DNA from: Prevotella sp.
Lineage (GTDB): Bacteria; Bacteroidota; Bacteroidia; Bacteroidales; Bacteroidaceae
DNA length: 64,000 nucleotides
Assembly: GCA_022773395.1 (NCBI GenBank)
Contig: JALFBL010000010.1
Location: 1 to 64,000 of the forward strand
Reading direction: 5' to 3'
Shown here: positions 8,218 through 17,513 of the stretch, piece after piece
Numbering within the stretch: position 1 is the first letter of the stretch
How the letters are laid out: each line of letters starts with the position of its first letter
The notes under the pieces: model-generated
The model's input: only the letters and a program-made list of their open reading frames with translations
Database searches by the model: none
Told to the model about the DNA's origin: nothing
Program-made: the position numbers and the translations under genes

Positions 8218-8919
8218 CTAACCTTTTGTGTATCCCAGAGTAAGTATGCTCACGCTGACGTTCTCCGCCTTGAGCAATTCCCCACCGCAGGCAAGGAGAG
8301 TGGCACCTGTAGTTGCCACGTCGTCTATCAGCAAAATGTTCTTGTTGTTGAGCCGCTCCGGAGCCACCAGCCGGAAAGCCTCCTTCACGTTGTCATGTCT
8401 TTGCCACCTGTCTTTCTGCGTTTGGCTTTCACGAAACGACTGCCGGTGAAGAATGTCCGGAACAACAGGAATGCCCGTCACTTCGCTCACCCCCTTGGCA
8501 ATTTCCGCACTTTGGTTGTAACCCCGCCGGCGTTGCCGTTTCTTGGTGAGCGGGACGGGAACGAGCAGATCGATTCCGCTGAAAAAACCGGAAGCAGAAA
8601 ATTCCTCGGCCATCATGCGGCCCATCAAGACACCAATCTCCGGCGCATCCATATATTTCAAACGATACACGATACGGCTTGCCGGAGAGTGCGGTTCATA
8701 GAACATCAATGCCGAAACCTTTTGTACCGGCATCTGCAACCAAAACAACTTTGCCATGTCGTTGTCGGACGGGGAAAAATGATAATGGGTACGGGGCAAC
8801 CGAAGATTGCACTTGCCGCAGATACATTCCTCACTCACGGCAAGCCTTTCACCGCAGACGACACACGCTCTCGGAGAAATCAAATCCAGCAGTCTGCTCC
8901 AAAAACTAATCATCCTCAT
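8218..8919 (-). CDS. comF: ComF family protein (phosphoribosyltransferase fold)
   Basis: ComF-like proteins take part in DNA uptake in competent species; in Bacteroidota their role is unclear. The N-terminus carries a four-cysteine zinc site (ACVVCGERLA and CICGKCNLRLPR). The C-terminal part has the PRPP-type motif ILLIDDVATTGATLLACGGE and the upstream VPLTKKRQRRRGYNQSAEIA. The start at 8919 (or the ATG at 8913) overlaps the recX stop by a few bases and follows a purine-rich GGAAGAGG. A longer open frame to 8982 would run well into recX and was not used. It is part of the prmC-recX-comF unit. Confidence 0.85.
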   Translation of the reverse strand: MRMISFWSRLLDLISPRACVVCGERLAVSEECICGKCNLRLPRTHYHFSPSDNDMAKLFWLQMPVQKVSALMFYEPHSPASRIVYRLKYMDAPEIGVLMGRMMAEEFSASGFFSGIDLLVPVPLTKKRQRRRGYNQSAEIAKGVSEVTGIPVVPDILHRQSFRESQTQKDRWQRHDNVKEAFRLVAPERLNNKNILLIDDVATTGATLLACGGELLKAENVSVSILTLGYTKG

Positions 8920-9382
8920 ACCTGCCGTCCTCTTCCATACAACGGCGAATGATGTCCATGGTAAATCCTCTTTGCAGGGCAAATCTCATCAGTTTTCCGT
9001 TCCGCTCGTATGCGTTCTTTCCCTGAATGTCCTTTCGCTTGCTGGCCAGAAGCGGCAACAGCACGTCTAAGTATTCCTGTTCGTCGATTTCTCCGAGCAC
9101 TTTCCGCTGTATGTCTATCGGTATCCGCTTGAGAAGCAACGCTTGTTCCACCTTGCGCCTTCCCCATTTGTTATACCTGATCTTGTCTTTTGCAAAAGCG
9201 CGGCAAAAACGCTCTTCATCTATAAACCGATGGTTGGTGAGATGGTCGAGAATGCGCCCCTGCGTTTCCTCGTCGATTTGCCACCGCTGCATTCTCTCCC
9301 TCATCTCCTGTCGGCAATGTTCGGCTGTGGAACATAAGGAGGTGAGTTTCAGCAAGGCTTCTTGTTCTGACAGTAGTTTCAT
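8906..9382 (-). CDS. recX: Regulatory protein RecX
   Basis: RecX binds RecA filaments and limits recombination. The protein is made of small three-helix modules, visible in LDHLTNHRFIDEERFCRAFA, followed by the family hallmark RYNKWGRRKVEQALLLKRI. Its 158 residues are typical. It overlaps prmC upstream by 4 bp and comF downstream, so the three are cotranscribed and probably translationally coupled. recA is not in the window. Confidence 0.9.
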   Translation of the reverse strand: MKLLSEQEALLKLTSLCSTAEHCRQEMRERMQRWQIDEETQGRILDHLTNHRFIDEERFCRAFAKDKIRYNKWGRRKVEQALLLKRIPIDIQRKVLGEIDEQEYLDVLLPLLASKRKDIQGKNAYERNGKLMRFALQRGFTMDIIRRCMEEDGRYEDD

Positions 9383-10224
9383 GCGTGATGATATTTTCCG
9401 GCAACGGCCCTTGCCAATCGTTGTTTTCCAAAAGCGTCGTGACGCAGTTCTATGTGGGAGAACCCTTCCCCGCGCAGCATATCCACCAGGTCCGTGGCAT
9501 AGAGGGGATTGATTTCAAAGTAGAGTTCGCCGTCCTCCTTCAGGGCAACAGCAGCATAACGGGCAATCGAACGGTAGAATTTCAGCGGGTCGCCGTCTGG
9601 AACGAACAGAGCCGCATGCGGTTCGTGCTCCAGCACGTTTCGCTCCATGCCGCACCGTTCCTTCTCACAAATATACGGAGGATTGCTCACGACAATATGA
9701 TAAGCACTGGGCGTGGGCCGTGCGTTCAGGATGTCTGTCGGCTGGAAGTTCACCGCTGCTCCCAATGTCCGGGCATTGGCCAGTGCCACTCCAAGTGCCT
9801 TTTCCGAAATGTCAAAGGCATCCACTTTCACCCTTTCCATCTCCAGCGCCAGCGTCACGGCAATACACCCGCTGCCGGTTCCGATGTCCAACAGGTGCAG
9901 CCCTTTTCTGCCGGAAGCACTTTTCCATATCCAACGGCACAGTTCTTCGGTTTCGGGGCGTGGAATCAGCACACCGTGCTCCACATGAAACATCCTTCCG
10001 CAGAAGTCAGCGGTTCCCACAACATACTGTACCGGTTCCGCCTCTTCCAGCCGGCCTCGCTTCTCCTGCAGTTCACTTTCCGGCAGCCGTTCCACTTCTC
10101 CGCACAAAATATCGGCGAGCGTCAACCCGTAGCACACGTCCAGCACATAGCGTGCCACAGCCTTTGCCTCTCCCTCTCCATACACTTTTACAAGTGGTTG
10201 CCAAAATTCATTGTATGTCATCAT
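9379..10224 (-). CDS. prmC: Release factor glutamine methyltransferase
   Basis: PrmC methylates the Gln of the GGQ motif in release factors. The SAM-binding motif is HLLDIGTGSGCIAVTLALE and the catalytic NPPY motif is present in IVVSNPPYICEKE. An N-terminal helical domain precedes them. ATG codons at 10224 and 10221 are both possible; the TTG at 10230 was not chosen. A -7 box (10250-10257) lies about 26 bp upstream, so the message leader would be short. First gene of the prmC-recX-comF operon. Confidence 0.93.
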   Translation of the reverse strand: MMTYNEFWQPLVKVYGEGEAKAVARYVLDVCYGLTLADILCGEVERLPESELQEKRGRLEEAEPVQYVVGTADFCGRMFHVEHGVLIPRPETEELCRWIWKSASGRKGLHLLDIGTGSGCIAVTLALEMERVKVDAFDISEKALGVALANARTLGAAVNFQPTDILNARPTPSAYHIVVSNPPYICEKERCGMERNVLEHEPHAALFVPDGDPLKFYRSIARYAAVALKEDGELYFEINPLYATDLVDMLRGEGFSHIELRHDAFGKQRLARAVAGKYHHA

Positions 10225-10249
10225 GTCCAAAGGGTTCTCTTACGGAACG

Positions 10250-10257
10250 CAAACTTA
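10250..10257 (-). promoter_or_regulatory. Promoter -7 element for prmC
   Basis: The minus strand reads TAAGTTTG, matching TAnnTTTG, about 26 bp upstream of the prmC start. Confidence 0.55.
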
Positions 10258-10446
10258 CATATTTTTTCAGAAATACTTTCAACGATTGTCCTTTTTTTTT
10301 TGCAGACAACACTCCCTTCTGTTCTTTTCTATCGCATACGGCCAATAGGAAAGCGAGAGAATGCGCTTTTCCGAAAGCCACATTCCCTCGCCAACCAATT
10401 GTTTGCCGTTGCGGCAACAGCCCCATCTTGCAGACTGTCCTAACCG

Positions 10447-13400
10447 CTATTGCTTCACGACTGTTTTCCTGCCGTTGATGATGTATATACCCGGCTCTAA
10501 TCCTTTCAAGCTGTCGCTGTTTTTGAGCACGCATTTCCCGTCAAGACTATACACATTGAAAAAGCCCGGGGTTTCGGCCTCAAGGGTCATCACATCGGTC
10601 ACGACAACCGTCTCGATGGGTTTTGACTCAGACCCGTCGGCATAAACGGCCGTCACCTGATATTGGTATTTTCCGTCTGTCTTGTTTTCCTTGTCAGTAT
10701 ATTTCACTTCGGTCACCTCGGCCAGCCACTTTCCGTCTCGGTATATGCGATAACTTTCCGGTGCCGATGAGGGTTCAAACGTCACGTCATCCACCATGAA
10801 AATAAGTGCGTTATACGATTTTGTCTTATGGTGTATGGCCAGGTATTGTGTACCTTCCGGAACGTCCACACTGACTTTCTCCCACGTGCCGCTCCATTGT
10901 TCGCGGTCGTCTCCGAGCTGACGGAAGTCATTCTTGTCTTTTCCAGTCTCGGAAACCAGTACCGCAAAAGTTTCCGTACTGGTACCTTTTTCGTTCGTGG
11001 CATTGTTCACGTGGAACGTGACGGTTTGGTTTCGGCCAGACAAGCGTGGAGTTATCAGGTAGTTGTCGGCATCTACATATTTTCCATTTTCATCGTATTG
11101 GTAGAATGCCACGGCTGCCTTGGTACCAGACAACGGATTGACGCCGCTGCTGGATTCGAAAAAGTCGGAAGGTTGCCAATTCATGAAAGCATATTGCTCG
11201 TTTTCGTGGGGAAGGCTCACGACCTTGCTCATTTTTCCGGCATATCCTCCATCAGCATCAATGGTGGTCCAAGTGCCGAAATCGGTACTCCAGGCATCGT
11301 AATTCTCAAAATCGTCGGTCATTGTGCCATACGTGACAGCAGGTGCGTTCCATTCCAACACAACAGACTCTTCTGTTCCCACAGTTGCTTTCAGGTCGGT
11401 AGGCGAAGCCACTTCGACAGCACTCAGTTCCACAACGGTGGTTGCCACGTTGTTGGCAGTGTTCAGATCGCCGTCTGTCAACACTTCGGCCTTTATGTCG
11501 AGACGGTTGGCACTGTTCACTGTCGAGGTTTGATAATCGAGCTCTATGCCGGTATATTCCAAGGTGGCCAGTTCCCTGTCTATTTTTTTGTTGTATATTT
11601 GTTCGTTGTTCACAGTCACTTTCAACACAGGATCCACCATCTTGTCGAGTCCCCGGTTGGACACCATTACCTTGAGTTTTGCCTTCTGTCCTTTCTTCAA
11701 TCCCTTAGGAGCAGTAAGTTCAACCGCTGCATCTTTCTGTTCCGGATCAATCACGTTGATGTTGTCTATGAACACAAGATTGTCTCCGAGATTATCTGTG
11801 GCAATTCCGCGCAAACGCAGAATGAAATACGGTTTTTCCGTCGTAGATGCCGGCAGACTTACAACTGCCTTCTCCCACCCATCGGTGGCTCTTTCCGTAA
11901 AGTCCACAGTCCACACCTTTGCATCAATGGTGTTGTCAGCGTACTGCAAGTCCACGCTCAGCCGAGCCGGACATGCTGCATCTGCTTTATACCAGAACAC
12001 AAGCGTCGGGTTCTTGCATCCTCTCACATCCATCTTTCCAAACAAGAGCGAGCCTGAAGCGGCGGCAGTAGAGGTGAATGCCAAAGTTCCTCCGTCAGAA
12101 TCGTAGCTGCCTTTCTTCATCACTCCCCAGTTGAATCCGTCTTCCCTTTCAAGTCCGATGAACTTACCCTCGGAAGTGGAGTTCTTCAAACTGTTATGAT
12201 AAGGCAGGGTATAAGGTTTCCCGACAATCACGGAAGAAATCCCGAATGCGCTTTTTCCCGCTTCGTTCAATGCCGTCACACCGTAAGTCAGATAATTCTG
12301 TTCGTTCCCCTGGTCGGTATTCAGACCCGTGATTTCGTATTCGTTTGTTCCGGTAACACTTCCTATCTTTCCTGCCATCGCCGCTCCATGGGTGACATCG
12401 TATATGTCATATACCACCGATGCGGGATTGATGAATCCGCCATTGTTGCCTTTCACATCGTCCCATACCAGTTTTATACTTTTCGTGTGGTCTTGTGCCT
12501 TCACGTTCGGGACCGTAGGCTCGTCCACACCCACATATACAGCCACATCGGCCTTCATTCCTTTTCCGCAGCTGTTATAGGTGGTAACGGTGTATGTGTT
12601 GACTCCCTGCACGACCTTGTCGTCTGTCACCACTTGTTCCGAAGCAGGTTCCGGCGTTTTGATGGTAGCCATGACCACCCCGTTGCGTTTCACCTCAATG
12701 CTGTCGATGGCTTTCAATGGCGACCCATCAACGGTCAGGGAAGGCGCAATGAAGGTAACGGTGGCCTGTAACTTTCCTTCAGGATTGGCAGTTGCCTTCA
12801 AGTGGGTAACAACACCGGGAGCCATCGGATCCATTGCATTCTCTATGCTGATAGAGTCCACATACAGGTAGAAAGAGTTGGCATTGGATATGGCATGAAA
12901 ACCGAAATGGTAATTTCCGTCTTTTGTTGGGGCTACGGTTCTGCTGAATGTGGTATGATTGGTAGAGGTCACCTCTGTCTCTTCTACCAGTTCCTCTGTC
13001 ATGTCGGCCACGGTTGCTCCTTTTCCCCATTTCACCTCAAAGCGTTCGGAAAAGTCCAAACCAGCAGTATAGGCACAGAAGTTCAAGACATATTTCTTAC
13101 CTGCTTCCAAACGGACGGGAGGGGTAATGAGCCAATCGTCACCGGAATTTTTCGGACTGAACCGATAGAATGCCGCAAAAGTGTCAGAATCCCACATCCA
13201 AGTGCGCTCGTCTGCATTGGCATCTATGACGGTATAGCGGGCGTCGATGTCTTCGTTGAAATCATCGAAGAAAGGCACTTCTGCTACTTTATCGGATGCT
13301 TTCCGGGAATGCCGAGAAGGAAATGCACTGATCTTTCTTTCTTTTGCTTCTTTTGACAAGGAAACCTTGTCGGCTCTCTTGCCGGCCACAGAAGACGGGG

Positions 13401-13590
13401 CGACCTGAAAAGGCATCGCTGCCGCTGTCAGGTCTGCTTTCTTGGGAAAGACATGCTTCCCCGATGAAATGCCAAGGGAACTTGCCACGCTTTTGTCTCC
13501 TTTTGTCATTTTCTCTTGTGCCTTGACAACCGACGGCGAAAAGAGCAAAAGACTTGAGACAATTAGTTTTACTGTCATTACTTTTTTCAT
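10447..13590 (-). CDS. Large secreted adhesin-like protein (choice-of-anchor J, Fn3, sorting tail)
   Basis: A signal peptide (residues 1-24) is cut before Gln (VKA^QEKMTK). Residues about 110-255 form a jelly-roll MAM-like domain (PFFDDFNEDIDARYTVIDA, NSGDDWLITPPVRLEAGKKY) of the choice-of-anchor J / cleaved-adhesin type. Fn3-like segments follow at about 260-460 (RNGVVMATIKTPEP, TYTVTTYNSCGKG). A second jelly-roll lies around 470-610, a CARDB-like segment near 620-720, and a third jelly-roll (MTDDFENYDAWSTDFGTWTT) near 760-920. Another Fn3 unit comes before the end. The tail (FNVYSLDGKCVLKN, EPGIYIINGRKTVVKQ) is the short sorting form. The architecture resembles gingipain-associated haemagglutinin domains, but no protease is present. 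It is probably surface-exposed; the binding target is unknown. Confidence 0.85.
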   Translation of the reverse strand: MKKVMTVKLIVSSLLLFSPSVVKAQEKMTKGDKSVASSLGISSGKHVFPKKADLTAAAMPFQVAPSSVAGKRADKVSLSKEAKERKISAFPSRHSRKASDKVAEVPFFDDFNEDIDARYTVIDANADERTWMWDSDTFAAFYRFSPKNSGDDWLITPPVRLEAGKKYVLNFCAYTAGLDFSERFEVKWGKGATVADMTEELVEETEVTSTNHTTFSRTVAPTKDGNYHFGFHAISNANSFYLYVDSISIENAMDPMAPGVVTHLKATANPEGKLQATVTFIAPSLTVDGSPLKAIDSIEVKRNGVVMATIKTPEPASEQVVTDDKVVQGVNTYTVTTYNSCGKGMKADVAVYVGVDEPTVPNVKAQDHTKSIKLVWDDVKGNNGGFINPASVVYDIYDVTHGAAMAGKIGSVTGTNEYEITGLNTDQGNEQNYLTYGVTALNEAGKSAFGISSVIVGKPYTLPYHNSLKNSTSEGKFIGLEREDGFNWGVMKKGSYDSDGGTLAFTSTAAASGSLLFGKMDVRGCKNPTLVFWYKADAACPARLSVDLQYADNTIDAKVWTVDFTERATDGWEKAVVSLPASTTEKPYFILRLRGIATDNLGDNLVFIDNINVIDPEQKDAAVELTAPKGLKKGQKAKLKVMVSNRGLDKMVDPVLKVTVNNEQIYNKKIDRELATLEYTGIELDYQTSTVNSANRLDIKAEVLTDGDLNTANNVATTVVELSAVEVASPTDLKATVGTEESVVLEWNAPAVTYGTMTDDFENYDAWSTDFGTWTTIDADGGYAGKMSKVVSLPHENEQYAFMNWQPSDFFESSSGVNPLSGTKAAVAFYQYDENGKYVDADNYLITPRLSGRNQTVTFHVNNATNEKGTSTETFAVLVSETGKDKNDFRQLGDDREQWSGTWEKVSVDVPEGTQYLAIHHKTKSYNALIFMVDDVTFEPSSAPESYRIYRDGKWLAEVTEVKYTDKENKTDGKYQYQVTAVYADGSESKPIETVVVTDVMTLEAETPGFFNVYSLDGKCVLKNSDSLKGLEPGIYIINGRKTVVKQ

Positions 13591-13636
13591 TTTCTTGAGT
13601 TTCTTTTAAGGTTACAATGATACGTTATTAACTTTG

Positions 13637-13644
13637 CAAAAATA
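13637..13644 (-). promoter_or_regulatory. Promoter -7 element for the adhesin-like gene
   Basis: The minus strand reads TATTTTTG, 47 bp upstream of the start codon at 13590. Confidence 0.5.
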
Positions 13645-13776
13645 CGAGTCTTCTGTGTATTCAGCAAAAAATTATTCGAAACGAGTGTGTTTTATAACAT
13701 TTTTTTGCGATTACATTTATTGTAGCACCTTCTTAACCTGACATTTATGCCACTGACAATGGAAAGGAAAGGGATA

Positions 13777-15438
13777 TCAACATTTTGCATTCAAGCATTC
13801 GGCCTCTCGGTATTCGGCAGGTGTCATGCCATATTTCTGCGAAAACTGTCGGTAAAGTGTGGTAGAAGCCATACCGCATTCTTGGGCTATCGAATCAATG
13901 GTGTAGTTGGGGTGTTTCTTAAACAAATAAACTGCATGTTCCAATCGCAAATTATTGATACATTGCGAATAGGACAGACCCATATATTTCGTGAAGATTG
14001 AAGAGAATTTGTTTTTAGGAATATGGTATTTCTGAATTAAAGCGTCGCGGCTCAAATCAGACCTGAGATAGAGTTTGTTTTCCACCAATTCATTCCACAC
14101 ACGGTTGAACAACTCTCTGTCTGCATCTGCCGAAACCTGCTTCTCCTCCGGCAACTTCCGCTTCGGTTGCAGTTGCCATTTGTCCTGCAACAATTCATCG
14201 AGCATTCTCGCCATCATCCTGTTCTTGTTTTTCAACTTTCTGCTATGGCAGGCTGCTCTATAATTGATATAAACCAGAGAAGAGACCATGACAACCGCAA
14301 TAACGGCTATGGCTATCAGCCTTTCCTTTTCAATCTGGTCTTTCAGTTTCAGTTCCGTTTCTTTCAGTTCATAGACGGATGTCAGTTCTTTCATGCTACT
14401 GGTTTCTTCCTGGTCTATGATTTCCCTTTTCAACAACGCCAGTTTCTGATAATTCACAGCAGCCTCCTGAAAACGACCCTTTCCCATATACCCTTCGGCC
14501 AACATGCGCAGCACGAAAGTCATTTCCGCTGTATGCTTCACCGAAATTTTTTCCAAGTAAGCTATTCTTGCCTGTGCAAACACAATCATGTCGTCAAACA
14601 GTTGATTGTCATGGAGATAAGGCATGATGCACCTGTAGTCATACTGATAATTGTTGCCCGCAGTTTTGAACTTTTCGTAAAACCCTCTTGCTTCTTCCTG
14701 CTTTCCCATGCGATAGGCCAACACCGCCTCGTGGGCATAAATGTCTTTCTGCCTCTGCGGTGTCAGCAGTTTTATGGCATTTCCTTTTTCGTCTTTGGCG
14801 TGTTGCACAAACTTTTCAAGACTGTCCATGACAGCACGCTGTTCGTGGTTCATGCCGTCCTCTTGCAAATATTCAACGATGGTCATCATATAAGAGTAGA
14901 GCACAGCGTTCCTTTGAAGTGTTTTATGCTTTTCGACCATATCCAATGCGCCATACATTTGCCGGTATGCCTGCTTCTTGTCTCTTTGTGCATGAGCAGC
15001 CCTCCCTTTGTAAAAAAGGGCATACGCCTGATATACATAATCGTTTGTCTTTTCGGAAACTTCGTGCAGCCTGGATGCGAAATGTTCTACACCCTTCATG
15101 TCGTTTATGTGGTAATAGCATGGAATCACCCTCATCCACAGTTTCTTTTTCCACTCCATGCTGCCCGAGATCTGGGTATCGTACAATGCCCGTTTATACA
15201 AGTTGAGAGCGGCAAAATAATCGCTTCGGTTGAAATATATGTCGCCTTCTATCAGGTTCAGCTCGTATTTTTTCACCGTTTTCTGCTGTTTCAGCTTTCT
15301 CATGATTTCCTGAGACTTTCCGAAATCGGCAATGGCATAGCGATAAACTTGCTCTATCCAATCGTTTTCCGTTTGCTTGTTGGCGCAAACTGCACATGGA
15401 ACAAGTAGCAATGCCCATAAGAATAATTGACGCATCAT
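13777..15438 (-). CDS. TPR - membrane segment - AraC-type regulator
   Basis: The start at 15438 (or 15435) is chosen because a -7 box occupies 15475-15482 and it gives a proper signal sequence (MRQLFLWALLLVPCAVCA). Residues about 25-370 are helical tetratricopeptide-like repeats, predicted periplasmic. One transmembrane segment follows (RLIAIAVIAVVMVSSLVYI). A short cytoplasmic linker leads to a C-terminal AraC-type helix-turn-helix, with YTIDSIAQECGMASTTLYRQ as the second HTH and FSQKYGMTPAEYRE as the usual ending. The layout is that of Bacteroidota one-component membrane regulators that sense a periplasmic signal and bind DNA. Targets are unknown; neighbouring secreted-protein genes are candidates. 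Confidence 0.85.
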   Translation of the reverse strand: MMRQLFLWALLLVPCAVCANKQTENDWIEQVYRYAIADFGKSQEIMRKLKQQKTVKKYELNLIEGDIYFNRSDYFAALNLYKRALYDTQISGSMEWKKKLWMRVIPCYYHINDMKGVEHFASRLHEVSEKTNDYVYQAYALFYKGRAAHAQRDKKQAYRQMYGALDMVEKHKTLQRNAVLYSYMMTIVEYLQEDGMNHEQRAVMDSLEKFVQHAKDEKGNAIKLLTPQRQKDIYAHEAVLAYRMGKQEEARGFYEKFKTAGNNYQYDYRCIMPYLHDNQLFDDMIVFAQARIAYLEKISVKHTAEMTFVLRMLAEGYMGKGRFQEAAVNYQKLALLKREIIDQEETSSMKELTSVYELKETELKLKDQIEKERLIAIAVIAVVMVSSLVYINYRAACHSRKLKNKNRMMARMLDELLQDKWQLQPKRKLPEEKQVSADADRELFNRVWNELVENKLYLRSDLSRDALIQKYHIPKNKFSSIFTKYMGLSYSQCINNLRLEHAVYLFKKHPNYTIDSIAQECGMASTTLYRQFSQKYGMTPAEYREAECLNAKC

Positions 15439-15474
15439 CCGGGTGTATTGTATCTTATTTTTAAATTTGGGATA

Positions 15475-15482
15475 CAAATATA
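15475..15482 (-). promoter_or_regulatory. Promoter -7 element for the TPR-AraC regulator
   Basis: The minus strand reads TATATTTG, 37 bp before the chosen start. Its position argues against the longer reading frame that begins at 15495. Confidence 0.5.
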
Positions 15483-15491
15483 CGTTTTTTA

Positions 15492-15692
15492 TCATTCATC
15501 AAGAAAAAGAACTTCTTTAGCAGAGGCTTCCACCCCGCCTTCATCGTCTTCGTCTCCCGACCAGATATATTCCCCTTCTCCACCACTATGAATAATTCCA
15601 CTTATGTTGTTGGCATCGCTGCCTGTCAACAAAAAGTTTTCTTGTACACACACAATGACCACGATCTTGGGAGATTCATATTTCTTTTTCAT
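15492..15692 (-). CDS. Small acidic peptide of unknown function
   Basis: The 66-residue product begins MKKKYESPKIVVIVCVQENF, then has LLTGSDANNISG and a Gly/Glu/Asp-rich part (GGEGEYIWSGDEDDEGG), and ends LFLDE. I do not recognise a named family. Small Prevotella-type peptides with a basic MKKxYxxP start, a short hydrophobic stretch ending near LLxGS and an acidic tail are familiar by general impression only. The hydrophobic stretch is too short for a clear signal peptide. It starts 60 bp after the BspA-like gene on the same strand and ends just before the regulator promoter, so it is probably cotranscribed with the upstream gene. The ATG at 15692 is preferred to an upstream in-frame codon at 15728. 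Confidence 0.55.
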   Translation of the reverse strand: MKKKYESPKIVVIVCVQENFLLTGSDANNISGIIHSGGEGEYIWSGDEDDEGGVEASAKEVLFLDE

Positions 15693-15751
15693 ACATATTT
15701 TCCAAATTAAATGATTATTTTTACACACAAAATCTTTGACGGTTCGTTCGT

Positions 15752-17356
15752 TTATCTTACCATCACTTTTTTGCCATTCACAATATACATGCCGGCAGGA
15801 AAACCGTCCAACGAATCATCGTTCGATTTGACCGGCTGTCCTCTCATGTTGAAGATTTCCACCTTGTCCTTATGGTGTACGTATACTTCTGCACAGATTC
15901 CTGTTGTACCAGACTCGAACATTCCCAGTTTTCCGTCGGTAACCTTTTGGTTGTCTTTAATGATTTGCCAATAACAACGATAGGTGCGCAGATGCCTTTG
16001 CTTGCCCCCGTTTGCTTGTTTGTAAAATTTCAGTATGCCGTCTTGGTTGGAGAAAATAAATTCTCCAGGTTCAAGATTACGTCCCGTTGGCGTGTAGGTG
16101 CCCAGCATTTTGAGCAGTGTCTGGCTGGCCGACGGGTCTTCGCTTTGGTTGGAAATCTGCACACTGTGCGACAAATCCTCATCGACCTTCATGCTTTCCT
16201 CCTCAGTATGTTCAACAATGAATGCAGAACCATCGTTTTGCGCATCCGCTTTCAGCAGATAGGGCGTATGGGCCAACATTTTTTTATCCTCCACCAAATC
16301 AAACTCAAGATGATACAGGTGTTCGCCTTTTGCATTCTTTCCCTTGTAGTTCGCCTTGGTCATTTTTGCCACCAATGCTTTGTCTCCGAAAACGGCACCG
16401 GCATCCACATCGGTGGGATAGCATGCGGTCATCCACTGCACTTCGTAAGGAATGATATCATCGGGAAGTTTTTCCCATTCATAGCGGTTTCCTCCATTCT
16501 GATAATGCCCGTCATCGCCATAAGGTTCACTGTTGTTCGCATCCGCATATTTCCAGTTGTCGGCATTTTTATAAAAGTTTTCATAAACATGCTCGCTTTC
16601 CACATAAAAAACGCAGTTTCTTACTTGATCCATTCTTTCCTGATCTTGCGTTACAAAAGGATAATTGCCAAGCGTGCGCTGCTTGTCGCCCATCAGATAA
16701 ACCGTTCTCATCGACTCACATCCATGGAGAAAATATTCACCGATGGAAGTGAGGTTCTCGGGAATTACCAAAGAGGTGAGTTTATGGCAAGCGCAAAGAA
16801 AATGATCACCGACAGATGTGAGCGAATTGGGCAATGAAATGCTTGTCATTTCCTTACAGTATTGAAAGGCATACCCTCCAATGGATCTGAGCGAATTGCC
16901 AAGAATCACTTTCTTTAGGTTTGTACAATTCCAAAAGGCCTTTTCTCCTATTTCTTTAGTGGTATTGGGCAGTGTGACGGAGGACAAATTCTGGCACAGG
17001 GCGAACGCACGTTCATCCACAGTCACCAACGACTGTCCGAAATCTACCGTTGTAAGTTGTCCACACCCTTCAAAAGCACTTTTTCCCACTTTAACGATGG
17101 ATGTCGGAAGCACCACTTTCTGTATGTCTGTTCTTGCCCAAAAAGCATTTTCGCCAATTTCAATAACGGGCAATCCCCAATGTGTTTCGGGAATCGTGAT
17201 GACACTGCCTGTTGCAGGACTCCCGTCACGCACCTTAACCCCAATACGGTCACCGTTGCTGTCATAAACGAAATCAAAACCCATGTATTCCTCATTGTCT
17301 GCCCATGTGAAAATTGCAGACAGCGCCAACATGACCGTTAAAATTTTTCTTTTCAT
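15752..17356 (-). CDS. BspA-like leucine-rich surface protein
   Basis: The signal peptide (residues 1-19) ends near TWA^DNEEY. It is one of the few exported proteins here without Gln at the mature N-terminus. Residues about 45-215 hold seven or so LRR_5 repeats of about 23 residues (GENAFWARTDIQKVVLPTSI, GEKAFWNCTNLKKVILGNSL), typical of BspA-type adhesins. Residues 280-470 are a separate non-repeat region. The end (KVEIFNMRGQPVKSN and GMYIVNGKKVMVR) is the short sorting-like tail. BspA family members bind host matrix proteins or other bacteria; a similar role is inferred. A -7 box lies at 17440-17447. Confidence 0.85.
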   Translation of the reverse strand: MKRKILTVMLALSAIFTWADNEEYMGFDFVYDSNGDRIGVKVRDGSPATGSVITIPETHWGLPVIEIGENAFWARTDIQKVVLPTSIVKVGKSAFEGCGQLTTVDFGQSLVTVDERAFALCQNLSSVTLPNTTKEIGEKAFWNCTNLKKVILGNSLRSIGGYAFQYCKEMTSISLPNSLTSVGDHFLCACHKLTSLVIPENLTSIGEYFLHGCESMRTVYLMGDKQRTLGNYPFVTQDQERMDQVRNCVFYVESEHVYENFYKNADNWKYADANNSEPYGDDGHYQNGGNRYEWEKLPDDIIPYEVQWMTACYPTDVDAGAVFGDKALVAKMTKANYKGKNAKGEHLYHLEFDLVEDKKMLAHTPYLLKADAQNDGSAFIVEHTEEESMKVDEDLSHSVQISNQSEDPSASQTLLKMLGTYTPTGRNLEPGEFIFSNQDGILKFYKQANGGKQRHLRTYRCYWQIIKDNQKVTDGKLGMFESGTTGICAEVYVHHKDKVEIFNMRGQPVKSNDDSLDGFPAGMYIVNGKKVMVR

Positions 17357-17439
17357 TTCAAATGTTTCTAAATTTGTTCGTATCCATTCTTACCCTTGTC
17401 ATTTTACCCTTTTGCAAAAAAACAAATGTTTTGAGCGTG

Positions 17440-17447
17440 CAAAATTA
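17440..17447 (-). promoter_or_regulatory. Promoter -7 element for the BspA-like gene
   Basis: The minus strand reads TAATTTTG, 84 bp upstream of the start codon at 17356. Confidence 0.45.
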
Positions 17448-17513
17448 TATGTTCACTGTGAAACGGGCTGACGCAAAGAAACAGTTGCTCTCCCAATTTG
17501 TAATTTGTCTCTT

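Noticed and set aside
10828..12057. 409-codon plus-strand frame inside the adhesin-like gene
   Set aside because: Antisense to a protein with signal peptide, repeated domains and sorting tail.
15439..15495. Longer N-terminus for the TPR-AraC regulator
   Set aside because: It would include the -7 element at 15475-15482 and disrupt the signal sequence.
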